Below the pieces are notes generated by a model. The model did not search any database, was not told the DNA's origin, and worked only from the letters and a program-made list of their open reading frames with translations. Shown here in pieces: positions 5,539 to 5,688 of a stretch of 5,688 nucleotides of DNA. This DNA comes from Bacillota bacterium (GTDB taxonomy: Bacteria; Bacillota; Clostridia; Lachnospirales; Lachnospiraceae), in contig JAGFXQ010000235.1 in NCBI GenBank assembly GCA_017861355.1, positions 1 to 5,688 of the forward strand, in the 5' to 3' direction. The position numbers and the translations under genes are program-made. Positions within the stretch are counted from its first letter, which is position 1. Each line of letters opens with the position of its first letter.

Positions 5539-5652
5539 CGGAATTTGACTATATTTACATGATCGCATTTACTATTTATCGTTTTATTGTAATATATGTA
5601 GTTAGCGTTTTCATGGCTACAAACCAAGAAAATACGAATTAGAACCGAATAC

Positions 5653-5681
5653 ATTGTATCTCAGAGACTCATATTTTGCAA
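5653..5681 (-). promoter_or_regulatory. Candidate sigma-A promoter of the TSCPD-murG unit
   Basis: On the minus strand TTGCAA (5681-5676, four of six matches) is followed after 17 bases by TACAAT (5658-5653, five of six matches). Transcription would begin near 5646 and give an untranslated leader of about 180 bases before the TSCPD start. No coding sequence is convincing in 5466-5688; besides the hairpin at 5507-5538 the stretch is AT-rich. Confidence 0.5.
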
Positions 5682-5688
5682 ATAATTT

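Noticed and set aside
5620..5650. T-loop-like GGTTCTAATTC on the minus strand, suggesting a tRNA
   Set aside because: No matching acceptor, D or anticodon arms could be folded around it.
5466..5654. N-terminal extension of the TSCPD protein to 144 residues from an ATG at 5654
   Set aside because: The extension would cover the candidate -10 region, leader and hairpin; the family starts at MTYKTSG, and the ribosome site before 5465 fits.

Overview
The window reads as chromosomal DNA of a low-to-moderate GC Gram-positive anaerobe of the Clostridia, most likely Lachnospiraceae. The grounds are strong AAGGAGG-type ribosome sites, Firmicute-type MurG (the HESDMTPGLANK form of the conserved acceptor-domain motif), a four-cysteine TSCPD protein and an orphan soluble histidine kinase of the kind common in spore-forming Clostridia. 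This placement is inferred from protein style only. I see no phage, transposon, CRISPR, rRNA or tRNA in it; it looks like ordinary core and semi-core chromosome.

Left part, plus strand (1-2620): the 3' end of glycerol kinase (glpK, cut by the window edge) is followed after 15 bases by a rhomboid intramembrane serine protease with a large soluble N-terminal domain. After a 63-base gap with its own possible promoter comes a two-domain protein joining a flavodoxin/FMN-reductase-like fold to an SCP2-like lipid-binding domain. A hairpin at 2596-2620 closes this block and probably also stops transcription arriving from the opposite side.

Middle part (2699-4022): a soluble histidine kinase (minus strand) and a HIT-family nucleotide-binding protein (plus strand) diverge from a short AT-rich region in which their candidate promoters overlap. 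In both genes the longest open frame overshoots the real start; strong ribosome sites place the starts at 3451 (kinase) and 3606 (HIT).

Right part, minus strand (4153-5688): a small four-cysteine TSCPD protein and murG form a tight pair with a 2-base gap. They lie behind a leader of roughly 180 bases that starts at a good sigma-A-type promoter near the window edge and holds a candidate terminator hairpin with a competing alternative pairing. murG ends in a 130-base convergent intergenic stretch with two elaborate hairpins shared with the HIT gene.

No single pathway links these genes. The likely transcription units are glpK-rhomboid (perhaps running on into flavodoxin-SCP2), the kinase alone, HIT alone, and TSCPD-murG. 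I found no clearly new multi-gene system. The points most worth a second look are the TSCPD-murG leader, the TSCPD-murG coupling, the flavodoxin-SCP2 fusion, the unassigned N-terminal domain of the rhomboid and the orphan kinase.
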